A stretch of 64,000 nt of DNA from Streptomyces sp. WMMB 322 (GTDB lineage: Bacteria > Actinomycetota > Actinomycetes > Streptomycetales > Streptomycetaceae), in NCBI RefSeq assembly GCF_900090145.1, contig NZ_FMHI01000014.1:62001-126000 (forward strand). Direction: 5' to 3'. Shown one piece after another: positions 59,938-64,000 of this stretch (position 1 is the first letter of the stretch; each line of letters opens with the position of its first letter). Below the pieces are notes generated by a model that worked only from the letters and a program-made list of their open reading frames with translations, did no database searches and was not told the DNA's origin. Made by a program: the position numbers and the translations under genes.

Positions 59938-60015
59938 CCCGCACATGACGATGCCGGAACATGACGAACCGGCGCCTGACGATGCCCGCACATGACGATG
60001 CCGGAACATGACGAA
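59938..60015. repeat. 31-bp direct repeat between NUDIX and marP-like genes
   Basis: A 31-base unit starting CCCGCACATGACGATGCCGG occurs at 59938-59968 and 59985-60015. Further partial GACGATG and ACATGA units fill the space. It is an intergenic tandem expansion of an ACATGACGA-type motif, not protein coding. Confidence 0.8.
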
Positions 60016-60122
60016 GCCGATGCGCGCGCGCCGGGCCCTTCGGCGCATCACCGGGGCCGCCGCGCGCATCCGATCGGACCGTGGCGGATCGTCTCCTCCG
60101 CCCCCATGAGACCCTGCCTCCC

Positions 60123-61322
60123 GTGAACGCCCTGGACTTTGTGCTCCTGCTTGCCGCCGTCTGGTTCGCCGTCATCGGATACCGGCAGGGCTTTGTCGTC
60201 GGAATTCTGTCCGTGGCCGGCTTCCTCGGCGGCGGGCTCGTGGCGATCCTCGTGCTGCCACCGCTGTGGAACGGGCTGACGGACGGCACCCCGCCCGGGG
60301 CCTTCGGCGTGATCGCGGCGGTCGTCATCGTCATCGTCTGCGCGTCCGTGGGCCAGGCGTTCACCACCCACCTCGGCAACAAGCTGCGGCAGCACATCAC
60401 GTGGTCGCCGGCGCGTGCCGTGGACGCCACGGGCGGCGCGCTCGTCAACGTGCTCGCGATGCTGCTCGTGGCCTGGTTCATCGGTTCGGCGCTGGCGGGT
60501 TCGGCGCTGCCGACGGTCAGCAAGGAGGTGCGCAACTCCAGCGTGCTGCTGGGGGTTTCGCGGGTGCTGCCGCCGGCGGCCGACAGCTGGTTCAACGAGT
60601 TCTCCTCGACGCTCGCGCGGAACGGGCTCCCGCAGGTCTTCTCGCCCTTCTCCAACGAGCCGATCCGGGCGGTGCCCGCGCCCGACCCGAAGCTGGCGAA
60701 GAGCCAGGCCGTGTCCGAGGCGAGGCGCAGCATCGCGAAGGTCGTGGGCAGCGCAACGCGTTGCGGAAAGGTTCTGGAGGGCACCGGTTTCGTCTTCGCC
60801 CCGCACCGGGTCATGACGAACGCGCACGTGGTGGGCGGCGTCAAGGACCCGACGGTGCAGATGGGCGGGGTGGGCCGCATCCACGACGCGCGGATCGTCC
60901 TCTACGACCCGGACCGGGACATCGCCGTGCTGGACGTTCCGACGCTCCAGGCCCCCGCCCTCGAGTTCGAGCGGAAGGATGCCGGCCGGGGTGACGGCGC
61001 CATCGTCGCGGGCTTCCCGGAGAACGGCGGCTTCGACGTGCGTTCGGCACGCGTACGGGACCGCGTCGAGGCCGACGGTCCGGACATCTACCACCAGGAC
61101 AGGGTCCGCCGCGACATCTACTCCCTGTACGCGACGGTCCGCCAGGGCAACTCCGGCGGTCCGCTGCTCACGCCCGAAGGCAAGGTCTACGGCGTCATCT
61201 TCGCCAAGTCGCTCGACAACTCCCGTACGGGATACGCGCTCACGGCGGACGAGGTCCGCAGCGACGCGCAGCGCGGCCGGGCCGCCGAACGGCAGGCCGA
61301 CAGCCAGGGCTGCGCGATGTGA
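60123..61322 (+). CDS. marP: MarP-like membrane serine protease
   Basis: A 399-aa protease. Four membrane segments (colicin V production-like domain, about residues 3-150) are followed by a linker and a trypsin-like domain. The triad is His235 (TNAHVVGG), Asp266 (YDPDRDIAVLD) and Ser344 (RQGNSGGPL), almost the numbering of M. tuberculosis MarP (235, 264, 343). Two Cys (ATRCGK and the C-terminal QGCAM) could form the MarP-type disulfide. MarP is needed for acid resistance in mycobacteria. GTG 60123 is placed at the first hydrophobic residue run. Confidence 0.92.
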   Translation: MNALDFVLLLAAVWFAVIGYRQGFVVGILSVAGFLGGGLVAILVLPPLWNGLTDGTPPGAFGVIAAVVIVIVCASVGQAFTTHLGNKLRQHITWSPARAVDATGGALVNVLAMLLVAWFIGSALAGSALPTVSKEVRNSSVLLGVSRVLPPAADSWFNEFSSTLARNGLPQVFSPFSNEPIRAVPAPDPKLAKSQAVSEARRSIAKVVGSATRCGKVLEGTGFVFAPHRVMTNAHVVGGVKDPTVQMGGVGRIHDARIVLYDPDRDIAVLDVPTLQAPALEFERKDAGRGDGAIVAGFPENGGFDVRSARVRDRVEADGPDIYHQDRVRRDIYSLYATVRQGNSGGPLLTPEGKVYGVIFAKSLDNSRTGYALTADEVRSDAQRGRAAERQADSQGCAM

Positions 61323-61817
61323 GCGGGTGCCGACGCGCGCAGCACGCACCGCGGGATGCGCGGGCGGGCGCGACGGGGAGCGCGAGTGCGGACGTCCTCA
61401 GCCGCGCGAGTGCCGCAGCCGTGCTCCGACCCAGCGTGCTCTTCGGCTGAGCAGACTGGGAATTCCGGGCTCGGCGGCTTCGCCGAGTCTGTCGGATCGT
61501 AAGCGCCACATGCGCTGCCCGGGGATCAGCCCCCTCCGCCCGCTGCGGCCACCTGTCTGGTCACGGTAGTCGTGCATCCAGCCCATACTGCGGAATCTGC
61601 CCCGAACCGTGGTCCGTAATCGTCTGACGGTCCATCAAGCGCCTATGCATCCGGCACGTGTTGCCCGTGTTGACGACGTCGGCGCGCGATGCACCCGGTC
61701 ACGCGCGCGGCGGCCGGGCCGGCGGCCGGGCTCGTGGGTCGCGCCCGGCGGCCGGAGCGGTCGAGCCCGGCGAGCGGGCCGGCGGTCGAAGTCGGCCGTC
61801 GGCCTCAGCCGTCGGGC
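61323..61817. other. Convergent intergenic region with terminator hairpin
   Basis: About 495 bases between the convergent marP-like and epoxide-hydrolase-like genes. A hairpin CTCGGCG-GCTT-CGCCGAG lies at 61470-61487 and may terminate transcription. Runs of GGCCGG and GCCCGGCGGCC fill 61690-61800. A 62-codon minus frame at 61398 has no support. Confidence 0.55.
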
Positions 61818-62756
61818 TCAGCGGTCGGGCTCCGGGTCCTTGAGCCAGCCGATGAGTTCCGAGGAGAAGGCCGCGGGGTCCTCCTCGTGCGGCCAGTGGC
61901 CGACCCCGTCGAACAGCCGCCAGCGGTACGGCGCTTCGACGTACTGTCCCGACCCTGCTGAACTGCGAGTGCGCAGCACGGGGTCCAGCGCTCCTTGCAT
62001 CTGCATCGTCGGCACCCGCACCGGCCGCTTCATGCGGCGGTTGAACTGGATGCCGTCCGGCCGCGCCATCGACCGCACCAGCCAGCGGTAGGGCTCGACC
62101 GAGCAGTGCGCCGTGGACGGCACGCACATGGCCTGCTCGTACCGTGCGACGGCCTGGTGCGCGTCGGGCTGTTCGAGGAACCGGGGCCCGGCCCACCCAC
62201 GTACCAGTTTGCCGACCAACTCGCCGCCATTGGCGGTCAGTTGACGCTCCGGGACGAACGGCCGCTGAAAACCCCACACGTAGGAGCCCGCCTTGGTCTG
62301 CCGCATGTCCTTGAGCATCGCCGCCCGCCAGCGCCGCGGGTGCGGCATCGCGGAGACAGCGAGACGCCGTATGAGCTTGGGCCGCATCACGGCGGCGGTC
62401 CAAGCGAGATAGCCGCCCAAGTCGTGCCCCACGAGCGCCGCATCGGGCTCGCCGAGCGAGCGGATGACGCCGGTGACGTCGAGCGCGAGATTGGCCGGGT
62501 CGTAACCGCGGGGCGTGCGGTCGCTGCCGCCCACGCCGCGCAGATCCATCGCCACGGCGCGGAATCCCGCCTCGGCCAGGGCCGTCAGCTGGTGCCGCCA
62601 CGTCCACCAGTACTGCGGGAAGCCGTGCAGCAGCAGCACGAGAGGACCGTCACCCATCTCAGCGATGTGGAAGCGGGCGCCGTTCGCCGCCACGTCCCGG
62701 TGTGTCCAGGGGCCTTCGGGACGGATCAGATTCGCTGGGCCTGCTGGATGGGTCAT
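61818..62756 (-). CDS. Alpha/beta hydrolase, epoxide hydrolase-like
   Basis: A 312-aa alpha/beta hydrolase. The oxyanion motif is LLHGFPQYWWTWRHQL, the nucleophile Asp is in VGHDLGGYLAW, the acid is in GALDPVLRT and the His in GVGHWPHEEDP. An Asp nucleophile and HGFPQ are marks of the epoxide hydrolase/haloalkane dehalogenase branch. HGFPQ favours epoxide hydrolase. The substrate is unknown. Upstream of the gene is a short gap to the holin-X gene, on the same strand. Confidence 0.9.
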   Translation of the reverse strand: MTHPAGPANLIRPEGPWTHRDVAANGARFHIAEMGDGPLVLLLHGFPQYWWTWRHQLTALAEAGFRAVAMDLRGVGGSDRTPRGYDPANLALDVTGVIRSLGEPDAALVGHDLGGYLAWTAAVMRPKLIRRLAVSAMPHPRRWRAAMLKDMRQTKAGSYVWGFQRPFVPERQLTANGGELVGKLVRGWAGPRFLEQPDAHQAVARYEQAMCVPSTAHCSVEPYRWLVRSMARPDGIQFNRRMKRPVRVPTMQMQGALDPVLRTRSSAGSGQYVEAPYRWRLFDGVGHWPHEEDPAAFSSELIGWLKDPEPDR

Positions 62757-62841
62757 GCGGATGAGCCTGTCACACTTCGGGCGGCTTCCACGCCGCGCTC
62801 GTCCGGCGAGGGCGGCGTCCCCGAGGCCGTCCGGTGGGACC

Positions 62842-63327
62842 TCACACGGCGGGGGTGCGCTCCGGCTGCTTCTGCGGGCCTGGGCCGTTCTGTTCGAGAG
62901 CGGTCTGCCCGGCGGCGCTCCTGTGCGTGCGCGGATGGGGCTTGGCGCGCGAGAGCACCGTTGCCGTCTCCTTCGCGGAGGCGATCGACTTCTCCGGGGG
63001 CTTGATCCGCTTGAACTTCCGCATCGCCAGCAACAGAAGGATCAGCGCGAGGAAGATGTACGCGCCCCCCACGATCAGGAACGACCAGGCCAGCCCGAGG
63101 CCCAGGTTGTGGATGCCGTAGGCCGCGGCGAAGCTCAGCACCGGCAACGAGAAGAGCACCAGCACGCCGGCGACCGTCGCGGCGCCCCCGCCCACGATGC
63201 CCCGCTTCACGTCCTGCCTGATCTCGGCCTTGGCCAGCGCGATCTCGTCGTGGACGAGTTCGGACAGCTCGGTGGTGGCCGCGGCGACCAACTGGCCGAG
63301 ACTGCGGCCGTCGTCGGCAGAACTCAT
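62842..63327 (-). CDS. Phage holin superfamily 6 / actinobacterial holin-X protein
   Basis: A 161-aa membrane protein. After SLGQLVAAATTELSELVHDE and a charged helix, two membrane segments follow (about residues 48-70 and 78-103), then a basic Pro-rich tail. This is the actinobacterial holin-X family. Such chromosomal copies lie next to acs in Streptomyces and are not phage lysis genes. Function unknown. Confidence 0.87.
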   Translation of the reverse strand: MSSADDGRSLGQLVAAATTELSELVHDEIALAKAEIRQDVKRGIVGGGAATVAGVLVLFSLPVLSFAAAYGIHNLGLGLAWSFLIVGGAYIFLALILLLLAMRKFKRIKPPEKSIASAKETATVLSRAKPHPRTHRSAAGQTALEQNGPGPQKQPERTPAV

Positions 63328-63685
63328 CGTGTCTCCCTCTCCGTCTGTGCGTCGGTCACGGCCGGGACCCGGCCTCGCGGGCCTGTGAACGTCCCCGCCC
63401 CGTCCGTCCGATCATGCCGGACCATCGTGCGGCACGTGTGCCCAGGAGGCCACTGCGACAAGCGCCGTCGGTCGTCCCGGTGTTGACGAAGCGTACGGCC
63501 GGCGGCGGTCCGGAGCGCGAACCTCGGAGAAGAGACGCCTCCCGGGAGAAGAGTCCCGGTCCCGGGAGAAGACGAGCCTCGCGGGAGCACACCGGTGGAA
63601 CGCGGGAGGGGCACCCGGCGGTGCCGGATGCCCCTCCTCGACGACCGGACACCTCAGGAGCGTCCTCGCTGCCGCCGTAGGCCGG
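63328..63685. other. Intergenic region with acs terminator
   Basis: About 360 bases between the holin-X start and the acs stop. A 9-bp stem (63605-63613 with 63629-63637) is placed as the acs terminator. Repeats of CCCGGGAGAAGA lie near 63540-63580. The promoter of holin-X should be near 63340. No gene seen. Confidence 0.55.
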
Positions 63686-64000
63686 TCAGTCCTCGCTCTT
63701 CGCGTTCGGCAGCTTGTCCTGGATGAGCTCCATGACGGAGGAGTCCGTCAGCGTGCTGACGTCTCCGAGGTCACGGTTCTCCGCGACGTCCCGCAGCAGC
63801 CTCCGCATGATCTTGCCGGAGCGGGTCTTGGGCAGCTCCGCGACCGGAAGGATCTTCTTCGGCTTGGCGATCGGGCCGAGTTGCTTGGCCACGTGCGCGC
63901 GCAGCTCCTCCACCAGGCCCTCGTCCTCCGCGGCCGAGCCGCGAAGGATGACGAAGGCGCAGATGGCCTGGGTCGTCTGCGGGTCGGTCGCACCGACGAC
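63686..64000 (-). CDS. acs: Acetyl-CoA synthetase, C-terminal part
   Basis: The last 104 codons of acetyl-CoA synthetase; the gene continues past the window edge. The C-terminal domain is clear: VGATDPQTTQAICAFVILRG, then LRAHVAKQLGPIAKPKKILP and KTRSGKIMRRLLRDVAEN. The Lys of SGKIMRR is the catalytic residue whose acetylation switches the enzyme off. It makes acetyl-CoA from acetate, ATP and CoA. Confidence 0.93.
   Translation of the reverse strand, partial: VVGATDPQTTQAICAFVILRGSAAEDEGLVEELRAHVAKQLGPIAKPKKILPVAELPKTRSGKIMRRLLRDVAENRDLGDVSTLTDSSVMELIQDKLPNAKSED

Noticed and set aside
61398..61586. 62-codon minus-strand frame near the marP-like gene
   Set aside because: It runs through a terminator-like hairpin and has no ribosome binding site or known homology.
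62842..63327. Prophage lysis remnant (holin)
   Set aside because: The holin-X family is a chromosomal actinobacterial membrane family found beside acs. No other phage genes are present.

Overview
The window is high-GC chromosomal DNA of an actinomycete, almost certainly Streptomyces or a close relative. The evidence is GTG/ATG starts with four-base stop-start overlaps, a conservon, a WblA-type WhiB protein, a DUF574 methyltransferase, F420-type oxidoreductases and an actinomycete integrative conjugative element (AICE).

Left chromosomal part (1-26.7 kb). On the minus strand is a conservon: a sensor kinase-like ATPase, a roadblock protein, a DUF742 protein, a small GTPase and a cytochrome P450 whose K-helix reads EQVLW where other P450s have ExxR. 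Next come two coupled membrane-anchored SPFH/band-7 proteins, a lipoprotein closely resembling cutinase/PET-hydrolase enzymes, two methyltransferases, and a secreted pyroglutamyl-peptidase-like protein whose catalytic Cys is replaced by Ala. Then follow an LLM oxidoreductase, an SMP-30 protein, a TetR regulator beside a DrrAB-type ABC exporter, a flippase-like membrane protein, an APH-fold kinase, a divergent Lrp/rhodanese pair, a DM13 protein and a large pentapeptide-repeat membrane protein.

Integrated element (26.73-46.10 kb). A 46-bp perfect direct repeat bounds an AICE of about 19.3 kb inserted in the 3' half of tRNA-Pro(CGG). The right copy completes the tRNA gene and the left copy is only a tRNA fragment. 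Reading leftwards from the tRNA, the element carries a tyrosine integrase with a LacI-type helix-turn-helix inserted in its catalytic domain, an excisionase, and a replication module (DUF3631 helicase-like ATPase, prim-pol, SSB) with possible iterons. Further left are a transfer module (FtsK-like TraB, small membrane proteins, a DUF2637 coiled-coil protein and a GACAAG repeat array that may be the clt site), a GntR regulator with three palindromic operators, and cargo. The cargo is a class IV aminotransferase, an HTH-SUMF1 fusion, a low-GC three-gene cassette, an unknown gene and an HNH endonuclease next to attL.

Right chromosomal part (46.1-64 kb). This is a conserved Streptomyces core block: metallophosphoesterase, YqeY-like protein, class A penicillin-binding protein, wblA, two coupled ArsA/Get3-like ATPases, a DUF4177 protein, a RidA-like protein, a NUDIX protein, an MBL-fold hydrolase and a Crp regulator. 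It continues with endonuclease III bearing a histone-H1-like tail, a CoA pyrophosphatase-type NUDIX, a MarP-like membrane serine protease, an epoxide-hydrolase-like enzyme, a holin-X-type membrane protein and the 3' end of acetyl-CoA synthetase.

No CRISPR array or rRNA was found. The most unusual items are the element's cargo arm and its cis-acting repeat arrays, the integrase insertion, the P450 without ExxR, the Cys-less peptidase-like protein and the PETase-like lipoprotein.
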